From Strigamia acuminata (taxonomy: Eukaryota; Arthropoda; Chilopoda; Geophilomorpha; Linotaeniidae), in the NCBI GenBank assembly GCA_949358305.1, contig OX442314.1, positions 9,727,060 through 9,791,059 of the forward strand: a DNA stretch of 64,000 bases, given 5' to 3'. Shown one piece after another: positions 23,714 to 35,422 of the stretch (position 1 is its first letter; every line of letters begins with the position of its first letter). Both the position numbers and the translations under genes were made by a program. The notes under the pieces were generated by a model. The model ran no database searches. It was given only the letters and a program-made list of their open reading frames with translations, and was not told where the DNA came from.

Positions 23714-23938
23714 GTATTTGAAAATTATCGATATTTTTTGGCATGAAATGTCTATTGATCGGTGTTGGGCGCAGTACCAGTGCTGGAATTAGAAGTTTTA
23801 AAAGTATCGTGATCTTGCAAGCCGGGGCGGATCGAGAAAACAAAGACAAGAGAGGCCATTTTGATTCAATCTTTTTATACAAAAATTAGATGATTTTGGC
23901 CAAAAATTAAATTTTGACTAAAAATTGAATGTTTATAG

Positions 23939-24698
23939 GGGACTCTATAATACGCGCGATATTCTTATCTGCGACGTCGCGGTTATGAATATCACGTCCA
24001 TTCATAACCGCGAATTCGCGGATAGGAATAGTGATGGTATTCACTACCGCGACACTTTGAGATCAACTTATTCACACCCGCGACGTCGCGAGTGTGAATA
24101 TAACGTCCATTCGTAACCGCGAATTCTTTGACATCTAGGTCCCCCAACCCCTGCACTTATGGAATCCAGAAACGAATAAAATCTCACAAAAAAAACAAAG
24201 AAACATTAAAAGAACACGATGCAGCGTGTTTAAGAAAACAATCAGTTTATTGCCAACAGTACATTTTTAAGCTGCAACCAGATTCGCGATCTCATCGTGT
24301 GACCCACATCAACAAGAATGGCATTGTCAAAGAACAAAAAAGACTGCTCTTCTCCTTTCTTGCACCACTCCTCGATAGATTGGGACCACCAAAAGGAGAG
24401 TATCACTCTCGCCCGCCGCCATTGTGTCGCCCGGGGTTTAAGACGCGGAAAGCGGAACGTTACGCGGACGTTACGCGACACGTTACGCGGACGTTACGCG
24501 ACACGTTACGCGGACGTGTCATAAAACACTACGGCCACACTTTTCGCGGTTACGAATATTTAAACAAGTCGAGGAACGTCGCGGTTACGAATATAAAGTC
24601 ATTCGTAAACGCGAATTCGCGGACATAAACAGCGATGGTATTCTAAACCGCGAATCCACGATTCGCGGTTTTGAATATCGCGCGCATTATGGAACACC
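23939..24698. mobile_element. 760-bp DNA element, unit 3 copy
   Basis: Same as 10139-10898. Confidence 0.85.
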
Positions 24699-25238
24699 GT
24701 TTATAGTCAATGCTTGAATATTTTTTAGCGTTTATTTTTGGGGGGCTAAAAATGAGTTTTTGGAACTAACAATGAATTTTTGGATCTTTTTGGATCTAAA
24801 AATGAATTTTTTGATCTTTACATGAATTTTTGGATCTAAAAATGTATTTTTTGATCTTTACATGAATTTTTGGACCTAAAAATTAATTTTTGGGTCTAGA
24901 AATGAATTTTTGGATCTAAAAATGAATTTTTGGACCTCAAAATGACATTTTTGGACCTCAAAATGAAATTTTTGGACCTCAAAATGAATTTTTGGCTCTC
25001 AAAATGAAATTTTTGGACCTCAAAATGACATTTTTGGAGCTAAGTCATGGTATTTGTTATCGAGTACCGCCCCAACACTATTTGATTTTATACATTTTAA
25101 AAACAGTTTTGAGCATTGTTTACAGAATATGGATTCAATGCGTATTTTTTTCAGGAAGAGTTTCATTCTGATATATCTCAATGTCCCTAATCATAAACAA
25201 AAATAAAATTGATTGGGCAAGGTACGTATATAATATAT

Positions 25239-26080
25239 ATTCTTGTTCGACTCAAAAGGGACAACTTCTCCCATTGGCCGAGCCGTATCACTGGTGTAGT
25301 GATCCAAAAATATAAACCCAAACACAAGAAATGCATTACAATGTACAGACATTGTAATCGATTGCCTAAGTAACGCCAAAATTTCAAAATATTGTGCTTT
25401 CCAGACAAAGCAACCAATAAACAGAACAAACATGAGTTTTACATTTATTTTCGCATAAAACTTTATTTCCTAAATGGAAATAACATTTTATAATAAAATA
25501 CAATTAAAATTATATCAACTTAAATGGTAATAAAGGGTGTCCCAAAAATAACGCAAGATTTGAATTAGCCGCCATTTGTGCAGTAAATTGTTGGCAACCC
25601 TGAAACAACAACGATTTGACAGCTGAGAGTTTAGGGTTTTATCTGCCGAAATTGGATTATATTGATGTGGCCAATATGTGGTTTCAACAAGACGGTGCAA
25701 GAAAAAGGGGCCAATTCTGATCACCGAAACCGGTGATGTCTCATGCAGTAATTGAATTGTTTCCATGGTTGTATGGCAATATGGCATGTGGCACCGTCTT
25801 GTTGAACCACATATTGGCCACATTAATATAATCCAATTTAGGCAGATAAAACCCTAAACTTTCAGCTGTCAAATCGTTGTTGTTTCAGGGTTGCCAACAA
25901 TTTACTGCACAAATGGCGGCTAATTCAAATCTTGCGTTATTTTTGGGACACCCTATAGCAATCACAAAACAAAATAAAAATAGAAACTACTTCTCCTAGT
26001 GGTAGTAATACAGACTGGAGTTAGGATTAATGCGGCTCCGCCAATGGGAGAAGGTGTCCTTTTTGAGTCGAACAAGAGTA
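25239..26080. mobile_element. Outer MITE with nested mariner foldback, unit 3 copy
   Basis: Same as 11439-12280; the foldback is at 25534-25954. Confidence 0.75.
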
Positions 26081-26160
26081 TAGATGTTTTATGCAACAAT
26101 AATAGGGGAACACACTAAATGTAAACAATGAGCACAGATCAACACAGTTTGTACAACTAC

Positions 26161-26307
26161 TAAGCTTGTTAACCCGATCCGATCCGATACGCCAATCCGC
26201 GGATTTGATCCGCTCGGATCGGATCCGCATTTTTTGATCCGCACTATTTTCGGATCGGATGCGGATTGGCCAGAAATCCGATCCAATCCGATCCGTTAAC
26301 AAGCTTA
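26161..26307. mobile_element. 147-bp hAT-type MITE, unit 3 copy
   Basis: Same as 12361-12507. Confidence 0.9.
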
Positions 26308-26928
26308 ACAACTACAGAACCTTTTTAGTTTAAGCTTCCCCTGTTACAGTTCGTGCTCAGTATCTTGATGCTAAATTTGTACTTCGCATCCTATTCTGCG
26401 GAGATGATTTTTTAATTCCAGTTGTTATTTAGCAGTATTAAGCCTAATATTAGGCCTAATAATCCTAAAATAAAATAATAAACAAAAATATTTTGGCACT
26501 ACACTGTGGATTACTTTTACTAATGAGTTTATTGTTGTTTATTTACAAATTTCAATTCCTCATATTAGGGGGTTACACAAATGATGCGCTGAAGGCGCTG
26601 AAGCGATTATGACGATTACCGTACTGCCTCATTTAAACGCCCGAGTGTTTAATTTTTTTTTGGGCCGATCCATAATCTTTCTCCCGAGCCAGCAGATTAG
26701 CTGAGAACCATCAAATGGATGTTAACACAAGTCCCCTATTAGACCGTTGGAAAAATGAAGTCAGGTGATACGCTAATGTGATCGCAACAATGGTTGCCCC
26801 TATAACGTGTAGTTCTGTTTTTGTAGGCGGAGCCAAACTGCATTACATCATACTTTTCCAATGGTCTATTTTAGAGTTTATTGAATTTTTTATCTCCATC
26901 GTTCGTAAAGCATTTGATTACAATACAG

Positions 26929-27519
26929 ATCATCTCCAGAAGCGGGCACCAATCACGATGAGTGCGGCAGAGGTTATTTCCCAAGCAAGACTTGCGCTGC
27001 GCCTGGAGAATACACGCAAGAGTATTTTGACAACACGGATAATCGCCCTAGCGGTTGCCACATGAGTTGGGGACTGGAAACAACGGATCATTCCTACAAT
27101 TATCCACCATGGTTTCGTGATATGCAAATCTGCTTTAAATGGATCCAGAAACCGGACAGCGTAGGGATATGTAAAAGTTCCACGCAAACGTCGGTGACTA
27201 CACTGCGGATTACGTGGACGATTCGGACGATCGTGTTGGTCAGAATACTGTCAAAGGTTGCGTTTTGACTTGGAAACTTCAAGTGCCCACAGCGGCCGAC
27301 GCCTGGGCTCAGCGGTTGATGATGTGTTTAAAGATTGCAGCCTCTCACCCTACACCGGTGGCTGAAAACAGCAAAATGCAGTGCAGTTGGGAAAATAACG
27401 CTCGTTATTGCGCGAGCAATGATAGATGGACGTTTGCCTATTACGATGGAACTGATAGTAAAAGATCCGGCGGTTGTAAATTGCAATGGAGTATTGGGTT
27501 CACTGGATATTCACCGTAG
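26929..27519 (+). pseudogene. LNR-domain gene, unit 3: exon 2, frameshifted
   Basis: Same 13-bp deletion and premature stop (27268) as unit 2, so the lesion predates the duplication of units 2 and 3. Confidence 0.85.
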
Positions 27520-27639
27520 TTGAATTTTGTCCGATAAAACTGATTTGTTAATAATTGATTTGCTAAAAATAGTATAAGTTGAAAGTAAAGAATTATGTGG
27601 CAAGTTGTTTCGTATGGTTTTTTTGTGGCCGATTGCCGG

Positions 27640-28360
27640 TAAGGGTGCGTTTGGATCGGTTTGGATCGGTTTTTTAAAAGATCCGATCCAATTCAAATAA
27701 TGGCGGATGGGTAAATTGGTTATTCAATCTAATCCGAAAATAAATGGCGTTCTATCCAATCCAATCTGTATTCAATTCAAACCGAATTCGGATTTCGGAT
27801 CGGATTGAGTTCCAAACGTCACATTTCACAATAATGATGAAATAAGTTTTAAAAAAAAGTATTGTTTAGTTTTATTAAAAATTCCAAAGAGAATTGAACA
27901 TTAGAACTTAAAAGTTAGGAAATTAAAATATTTCCAGGCAATACTACGTTTTTGGTTTGGTTTCGCTTTCGCCGCCGCAGCTTCTACGATAGGTTGTTCA
28001 CCGGAATTCGATTTGGATAATTCGATTGCAGACATACTTACAGCTAAGACCAGTTGATAATGAAAACTAAAGTGACGATATGACATTCATATACAGGAAA
28101 ACGAAATACAAACGTCCTATAAACGAAACTATGAAAGCATATACACGAACACGCACGTCCTAAAAACGTTATTTTTATTTCGGATGATATGGATCGGTTT
28201 CGGTTTTTTCCAACTAACCGATCCGAAATGTACGGATAAAAATTCGGAATATCCAATCCGATTAAAAAAAAAACGGATTGCTTTGAGGCCATCTGAAACC
28301 GATTCAATCCAATCCGAATTCGGTTTGAATCGGATTGCATTCGATCCGAACGCACCCTTA
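27640..28360. mobile_element. 721-bp hAT-type element, unit 3 copy
   Basis: Same as 12714-13434. One of the few differences between units is here (C for T near 28259). Confidence 0.9.
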
Positions 28361-28385
28361 ATTGCCGGTCACTGCAACACACGCA

Positions 28386-29548
28386 CCCACATGGCCACAT
28401 GACCGAACGTTTCTACCAGTTATGAAGCTGCAGTCATTGAGTCTGTTATTGGCGATAGCGGCAAAGAAGAGGCTGAAACTCAAGCAGTATGATGTGGAAA
28501 CGGCCTACCTTTACGGTCACCTTGATGAGGAAATCCACATGCTCCAACCAAAGGGTTTCATAAAACAAAGGGCGGAGGAGTTGATTTGTGTTTTACAAAA
28601 GAGCTTATACGGCTTGCGACAATCCGGCAGATGCTGGAATAAGGAATTGGACAAAGGATTGAAGACTTTAGGCTTTGACTGTTTGAAAGGGGATCCATGT
28701 ATATACACAAGCATAAACGACGACGAATATTTTGCCATTGGAATTTTCGTGGACGATATGGTGGCAATAGGATCGACTGATGACATCATTGTTGGCGGCA
28801 AAATGAATGCCTTACGCAAATTCTTCAAACTAGATGATATGGGGACACCGAAACATGTTTTAGGAATGAAAGTGACAGTTAGCAAAAAGGAGATCATCTT
28901 GTCACAAGAGGAATATGCGAACAAGATCATCGAGAAATACGGCATGCAGGACAGTGCAGCCAAGAAGAGTCCACAACCGACAGACCAGGATCTGTGCAAA
29001 GAGTTGAAGAGAGTGGACAGTACTACTTACCAAGAGATCCTGGGAAGTTTGATGTATCTCATGTTGGGTTCGAGGCCAGAGTTGGCTTATGCGGTGAGCC
29101 GACTATCATCTTACTCGAGCTGCCTGACTGACAAGTGAGATGCACCTGAACGCACTTAAGAGTACACTACAGTATGTTAAAGTGACCAAGGCGTACGGAG
29201 TGTTGTTTGATCGAGTGCGCAAGCCATTGGAACTAATGTCTGATGCAAGCTGGAGTGTGGGGCCACAAGCAAGATCCTACATCGGGTTCGTCGTGACGTA
29301 TGGGGGTTCCATGATCGTTTGGAAAGCCCGCTAGCAGAAATTAGTAACACTATCATCATGCGAGGCTGAAATTGTGGCGCTGGCGGAGGGAGTCAAGGAG
29401 CTAAAGTGGCTGAGGGGATTGAGATCGGAGCTCAAAATGGAAAGTGGGAAAGTTGGCTTAGATTTTTTTCGCAATAGCAAGTCGGCAATCCACTAGGCTA
29501 GGCTAAGCGCAGAGCGAAACATTGTCGTAAAATACTGGAGCGAGTGAA
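28386..29548 (+). pseudogene. Copia RT/RNase H fragment, unit 3 copy
   Basis: Same as 13460-14622. Confidence 0.85.
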
Positions 29549-29875
29549 CAATAACAAATAGATTAAAAATTACATTAATTCATTTTTAAAAACAATTTAT
29601 CAAATTTCTAGCATAAACCGTATCAAATAAAAAATATTACCGTAGATTTAAATTTTAAACACGCAAAACGACGTAACGTCGTAAATAGTATCGATCGGTG
29701 GAGTTCTCGTGAATTCTCCCTGGTCGGCGCTACACTCCGTGACACGTGATCGGCTTTAACCAATCAGAAATCGTTTTTTGAATTTCTTTAACGTCCGTCC
29801 TTTCTCCTGTATACAAGCGAATTAAAAGTGAAGATAATCAGTTTTCGTTTCAATCCTGTCCAAGTGATTAAAGCC

Positions 29876-30271
29876 ATGGCTCCACCAACATCGCAAGCTA
29901 AATCAATCGGCAAACGGGGAAGACCGCCAGTCGTTGCAGGCGATAAGAAGAAAAAGCGAAAGAAACCGGTCGAAAGTTTTGGCCGATACGTTTATCTCAT
30001 CCTGAAGCAAGTTCATCCGGACATTGGTATTTCTTCCAAATCTATGTCGACCATGAATAGTTTTATGAACGACATGTTCGAAAGGATCGCGTCCGAAGCG
30101 TCCCGTTTAGCGAAATTAAGCCATCGGCCGACGTTGACGAGCCGAGACATTCAAAGTGCTATTCGATTAATCCTGCCTGGTGAATTGGCCCGACATGCCA
30201 TCAGCGAAGGCACCAAATGCGTTGCCAAGTACAACGGGTCGTATATTGCCGGCAACAAGCACAACGTTTGA
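29876..30271 (+). CDS. Variant histone H2B, copy 4
   Basis: Intact, 131 aa, with the conserved HPD restored relative to copy 3. Same AT-hook-like tail and extended C-terminus as the others. The upstream region is identical to copies 2 and 3. After about 30510 the downstream sequence differs from units 1-3: AGGTTGAAAATC, lacking the GCTAGGCGAAACTGG segment. It is linked to the intact LNR gene. Confidence 0.93.
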   Translation: MAPPTSQAKSIGKRGRPPVVAGDKKKKRKKPVESFGRYVYLILKQVHPDIGISSKSMSTMNSFMNDMFERIASEASRLAKLSHRPTLTSRDIQSAIRLILPGELARHAISEGTKCVAKYNGSYIAGNKHNV

Positions 30272-30902
30272 ATTTAAGGATGTTTTGGGACAGTTGTGAT
30301 AGGAAAGCCGAAGTTTTCGTGTATTTTTAAGAATTTGTTGTATAATTGTGATTATTTTTCGAAAATTTGTTATTTAGTGAATTTTTTTGTGTGTAAAATG
30401 TGAATTTTGATAAATGTGTTTAAAATAAAAGAATTTTGATCTAATATTGCATTAAATTTGTTTAATTAAGGCTTAATAATTATTTTTTCGTTGTATAAAA
30501 TTGTGTCGAAGGTTGAAAATCTAGAATGGCGGACAAGACACGTGATCGCCGATTGAACGGTAGGAAAATACAAATATTGCTTTAAGTTATTGATAAAAAT
30601 GATACAAGTTTAAAGATGTTGTACTGCAATATTAAATCATCAATATTTCGGATATTATTTATTGTTCATTATTGGTTAATTATGTCTGGATAATTGTCCG
30701 AAGTCAACAAATAAAATAGCGTCGTTGCTATAGGCAACAAGATCAATGTTTCTATTAATGTATTTATCACGGCGTTATTAATGGCTCCATAAAAGCTTTT
30801 TAATTATTATTACTATTTTTATATTATGTTTCCGGATTTGAAATAAAATCGCGTGTTAAATTAAATTTTCGTTGTTGCTTTTTCATCACGTTTACGCGCA
30901 GC

Positions 30903-33405
30903 ATGATGCCGCCATTTTTACTGCTGTTTCCACTGATGAAATTAGTGATCGCACAACGGGGTGACGAAAGCTGCCAATCTGCTTATGTCGGCGACGGATG
31001 GTGCGATCCGATATGCAACAACAGAGGGCAGAGATGGGATAATGGCGACTGTTGCCCAGAAACATGTAAAAATCAGGCAACAAACAAACATGAATGCGGC
31101 AATTGGGGATATCAATGCGTGGAAAAAGATGTCCCGGAATGGTTTCGCGACAAAGTTCGACTGTGTTTTAAGTATTTGAAAATTATTATTTTTTGCATGA
31201 AATGTCTATTGATCGGTGTTGGGCGCGGTACCAATGCTGGAATTAGAAGTTTTAAAAAGTATCGTGATCACGCTAGCCGGGGCGGATCGAGAAACAAAGA
31301 CAAGAGACGCCATTTTGATTCAATTTTTTTAGACAAAAATTAGATGATTTTGGCCAAAAATTAAATTTTGACTAAAATTAAATTTTGACTAAAAATTAAT
31401 TATTGACTAAAAATTAAATTTTGACTAAAAATTAAATTTTGACTAAAAATTAAATTTTGACTAAAAATTAAATTTTGACTAAAAATTGAATTTTTATAGT
31501 CAATGCATGAATATTTTTTAGCATTTATTTTTGGGGGGCTAAAAATGAATTTTTGGACCTCAAAATGAAATTTTTGGACTTCAAAATGAAATTTTTGGAC
31601 CTCAAAATGAAATTTTTGGACCTCAAAATGAAATTTTTGGACCTCAAAATGAAAATTTTGGACCTCAAAATGATAACATGGACACGTATCCGCGTGTTAT
31701 TTTCTATTGATTCGTTGCTCTGCGCGCTGATTGGATGACAACAATCACGTGACATGCATTGCTTGTCAACTAAGCATGTTTGTTACCTGTTGTCATCTCA
31801 GAAGACAGCGCGGTTATATATTATGTGGCACCATTGGTGGCAAAACGCACTGAACATGTGGATAAATGTCCATGTTATATTTGGTTCATGGTTACAGCCA
31901 AATTCCAATCGGCCGCCACAAAAGTTAGATCGAGGGATCGGGCTTTCAAGAGTAGCGCCTGGCGACAGCGAGGCTCCTCAGCCAGGAGTGACTAATGCCG
32001 TTTCTTGGTTTTTCGCATGTTCTAGGGTTTGTTTTTTTTTTCAACAAGGGGGGGCTAGCGCCCCCCTTGACCCCCCGCGAACCTCACCTTACCTGGTTTT
32101 TCTAATGTGGTGGAGAAATGGGCACTTATTTAGTGGGGATATGGTATTACGCGTTAGTCATTCCTGGTTTGTGTCTTTAATTTCATTGGTCTTCTGGCTG
32201 AGGAGCCTCGCTGTCGCCATCCGCTTCTGCTTTCAAGTGTCATAAATACTTTCAGGCGAAGCATTCACCTCGAAGAATATGAATAAATGGTAAATTGTGT
32301 TCAAATAAGGAGGCCACAACCTCAATTTATTAGTTGAATAGAAAAAAAATGAATTTTATGCGTCATTCACTCGCACGATTGAGACGCAAAAACGATACTA
32401 TACTCTGGCTCATCGTAAGAGGGTATCCAGTTCCTATTGGCCGAGCCTATTTCCTCCTAACTGTTGCCTTTATACTACCACCAGGAAAAGTAACTTTTTT
32501 TTTTTCAATTTTGTGATTATTATAATTATTAAAATAATATCATTTTAAATTGTTTTCCAATTTATAAAATACAGTTTTATGCTGTTGTTAGTTTAATACA
32601 CATGTCTGTTTAGTTTATTGATTGCGTTGCCTGGAAAGCACACAATTTTGAATTTTGCCAGTTACCTACAGTAGGCAATCGATTGATTTTTTTTACTACA
32701 AATATTTAGATGTATAGTCATTAGTTATTTAATCATTAGAAAATTTTGAATCGGGCTTTTCAGATTAGAAATTGTTCGTAATGCATTTGATTACAACACA
32801 GATCATCTCCAGAAGCGAATACCAATCACGATGAGTGCGGCGGAAGTTATTTCCCAAGCAAGACTTGCGCTGCGCCCGGCGAATACACGCAAGAGTATTT
32901 TGACAACACGGATAATCGCCCTGGCGGTTGCCACATGAGTTGGGGACTGGAAACAACGGATCATTCCTACAATTATCCACCGTGGTTTCGTGATATGAAT
33001 ATCTGCTTTAAATGGATCCAGAAACCGGACAGCATAGGGATATGTAAAAGTTCCACGCAAACGTCGTGCGTTAAAGTCGGCGATTACACTGCGGATTACG
33101 TGGACGATTCGGACGATCGTGTTGGTCCGAATACTGTCAAAGGTTGCGTTTTGACTTGGAAACTTCAAGTGCCCACAGCGGCCGACGCCTGGGCTCAGCG
33201 GTTGATGATGTGTTTAAAGATTGCAGCCTCTCACCCTACACCGGTGACTGAAAACAGCAAAATGCAGTGCAGTTGGGAAAATAACGCTCGTTATTGCGCG
33301 AGCGTTGATAGATGGACGTTTGCCTACCACGATGGAACTGATAGTAAAAGATCTGGCGGTTGTAAATTGCAATGGAGTATTGGGTTTTCTGGATATACAC
33401 CGTAG
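30903..33405 (+). CDS. LNR (Notch-repeat) domain secreted protein, intact copy in unit 4
   Basis: Exon 1 is 30903-31171 and exon 2 is 32802-33405, with a 1630-bp intron (AA|GTATTT, ACACAG|ATC); the product is 290 aa. A signal peptide (MMPPFLLLFPLMKLVIA) is followed by an LNR domain, GDGWCDPICNN then RWDNGDCCPETC, the calcium-binding Lin-12/Notch pattern. A repeated motif then appears once per exon: PEWFRDKVRLCFK (near residues 76-89) and PPWFRDMNICFKW (near 146-158). The C-terminal part has further cysteines and ends SGYTP. The protein is probably secreted and disulfide-rich; its role is unknown. Units 1-3 carry broken versions, making this the only copy that can give a full product. The intron holds tandem repeats and a MULE-like MITE. 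Confidence 0.85.
31360..31675. repeat. Two short tandem arrays in the LNR intron, unit 4
   Basis: 31360-31490 has about eight copies of ACTAAAAATTAAATTTTG (16-18 bp). 31540-31675 has about six copies of a 22-bp TTTTTGGACCTCAAAATGAA unit, which also occurs in units 1-3. Confidence 0.9.
31951..32228. mobile_element. 278-bp MITE with 9-bp target duplication (Mutator-like)
   Basis: Perfect 9-bp flanks GCTTTCAAG (31942-31950 and 32229-32237). Terminal repeats of about 35 bp start AGTAGCGCCTGGCGACAGCG and the complement of AGAAGCGGATGGCGACAGCG, continuing through AGGCTCCTCAGCCAG. Nine-base duplications are typical of Mutator-like elements. The centre has a GGGGGGCTAGCGCCCCCC palindrome. Confidence 0.85.
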
Positions 33406-33596
33406 TTGAATTTTGTTCGATAAAACTGATTTGTTAATAATTGATTTGTTAAAAATTGAAAATTGTTAAAATTGATTTGATAAAAATTAATTTGTTCAAA
33501 ATAGTATATGTTGAAAGTAAAGAATTATGTGGCAATGTTGTTTTGTATGGTTTTTTTGTGATCGATTGCCGGTCACTGCAACACACACACCTACAT

Positions 33597-33958
33597 CAGA
33601 GATGAACATTGTGTCCCCGTACCCGTACCCTTAACCTGTACCCTACCCGCCCGTACCTTACAGGTATGGTTGGGTACGGTCCTAGGTCTCCCGGGTAAGC
33701 GTCAGTTACGTATTGTTTAGTTCTGGTCGTGGTGCCGGCTGGACCCGTCCAAGTTGGACGATTTAATGTTTTTGCGATCTATGATTCATTCACAATCGCA
33801 ATCGATCAGTAAGCACCCGTGATCGCGTTCGGGTATGGGTACGGGTAGGGTAGGGTGTGGGGATGCCTTGGGTACGGGCGGATACGCGTACAGAATTTTA
33901 TTGGGGACGGGTAACGGGCGGGTAACCGGTACAGTTTTAACGCCAATGTTCATCTCTG
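33597..33958. mobile_element. 362-bp hAT-type MITE rich in TACCC repeats
   Basis: Terminal repeats CAGAGATGAACATTG and CAATGTTCATCTCTG. Flanks ACCTACAT (33589-33596) and ACCGACAT (33959-33966) form an 8-bp duplication with one mismatch. Units 1-3 read ACCCACATGG uninterrupted at the matching site (about 13460), the empty site. The interior holds GTACCCGTACCC blocks on one side and GGGTACGGGTA blocks on the other. Confidence 0.88.
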
Positions 33959-33966
33959 ACCGACAT

Positions 33967-34186
33967 GGCCCAGACTAACCCTACTTTGCCAAGTGGAGTT
34001 GACGGTTGTGGCAATGGCCAATGATACCATCACGTGAGGTCATATCTGGTCGTCACACGTGCAGCATAGCAGTAAGAGTGGCAGGAGATATTGACTTCTA
34101 GACACTGAATAAAGTCTAATAACCATTAATACAGTCTCTTGTGCTTATTTCAATCAACGTGTACATCCAGCGCTGTTTTGGCATTG
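33967..34186. other. Unassigned sequence with an LTR-like tail
   Basis: Homology to the array units ends near ACATGGCC. The segment that follows includes AATAAAG then a TCTAATAACCATTAAT stretch, resembling an LTR 3' half, but no second LTR or coding part was found. Confidence 0.25.
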
Positions 34187-34650
34187 TGGCAAATATGGTT
34201 AGAATTAAACTCAAACACAAGGGAGTTATGACGAAAATCTATTGGAATGAAAACTGTTGTTCCTCTGCTTGTTTTCATTTTATACTGTATACCGTAATCG
34301 GTAATGGATTAAGGAAATTTATGACGTACTGTAGCTTATTCTCGAGAATTATGCATGGCGAGAGGAATTTCTTCCCGGTAGGAACCAATGAGATGTCAAA
34401 AGCGGTTTGTTACACGCGTCGGGATTGGTCGGGAGAACGATTGTTGTTTTGTTAGGCCTAATGTCATTCGTGGTTATTCATAGCCCTAGGTAAATTATCA
34501 AGGGAATTTTGGATGGGGCCTGTAAATTTGAAGGAAAAAAAATTGGGAAAACATAACATTATTTGTAATTTTAATTTTAAATTTTTGTAGTGAAACTTCT
34601 TTTGGTGCAGTAGCGAGGAATGAGTCGCGGAAGCAACGTAACAACTAGAG
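34187..34650 (-). pseudogene. Relic D: promoter and exon 1 of a third B/C-type gene
   Basis: 34187-34345 matches the promoter, 5' UTR and exon 1 of genes B and C (for example TTAGAATTAAACTCAAA and TTCATTTTATACTGTATACC). The start codon is ATA (34229-34227) instead of ATG, and sequence past exon 1 is missing on the left where the array begins. Sequence to about 34650 matches the far-upstream region of gene C (47290-47400). It is a truncated duplicate. Confidence 0.7.
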
Positions 34651-35422
34651 GAGGGGCGAAGAACAAAACTGGACAATTGACAAAGTTAGTAGTAATGGTA
34701 ACACACAGCGATTTTTTTTACCACCTCTTTCATATTTTTGTAAAAGATGAAATTTTCAAAAATGACACTCTTCATTAGATCTTGCACTAGAGTTTATTTC
34801 TTAGTGAAGTTACAAAAATATCACATTATTTGGTAAATTGTTATTACAAAACTATTTTGCGCAAGTGATATCCCATGGCTGTTGAATCAAGTAACCATGG
34901 AGAGTTGTCAGATTGTAAGGCAGTTTATACAAACAATCTGGAACGTATTTGGCGAGATACTGTAAAGAAAAAAGATTGTTATTAAAAAGTTAGGCCCACT
35001 TGTGGGAATAACGTCACACATGCAGACACGAAACGACGGAAACGAGGCGTTTTAGAGTTTTTGAATGCTCCTAGTATGATTTATTAAACTTACATGATAT
35101 TGAGATTGCGGATGATATTCATCGGTTCCATAACGAGGTGAAGTAAATTGTCCGAAACTGAGAAAGCTGAAGCCAACCAGCTGTTTATTAGTGTACAAAA
35201 GAAATAATGGTTGGAAATTATCACAGTTCATGTCTTTAGCTATTGCATAGTAATGGTGATCTCCTAGCAAAAATGAATAAAGATTAACAACAGTAACTTG
35301 TGTGACAGTATATCAGGAAAAGTAGACTGCTGCAGCTGCCGGTGGCAGAAAAACGAACTGCTCATTTGGAGCTGAAGCAGCGCGAGAGCATGTGAAGATT
35401 TTTTTAAACATATTATTCAACA

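Larger units (their letters stand above)
8270..33590. repeat. Tandem array of H2B + LNR-gene units (three near-identical units and a diverged fourth)
   Basis: Unit starts lie near 8270, 14577, 22040 and 29503. Units 2 and 3 have a period of exactly 7463 bp. Unit 1 is 6337 bp because 1126 bp (matching about 18964-20089) is deleted near 12625. Units 1-3 are almost base-identical and carry the same transposon insertions plus a Copia fragment at their right end. Unit 4 (29503 to about 33590) has the same gene order but diverges after about 30510 and lacks those insertions. The amplification of units 1-3 is therefore recent and followed the insertions. Confidence 0.95.

Noticed and set aside
30903-31343. 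A 146-codon continuous frame starting with the LNR signal peptide
   Set aside because: The last 56 codons read through the GTATTT donor into intron. Splicing to 32802 gives a longer frame with a repeated WFRD motif, so the continuous frame is not the gene.
34141-34455. 104-codon plus frame
   Set aside because: The stretch is homologous to the promoter and exon 1 of genes B and C on the minus strand, so the plus frame is accidental.
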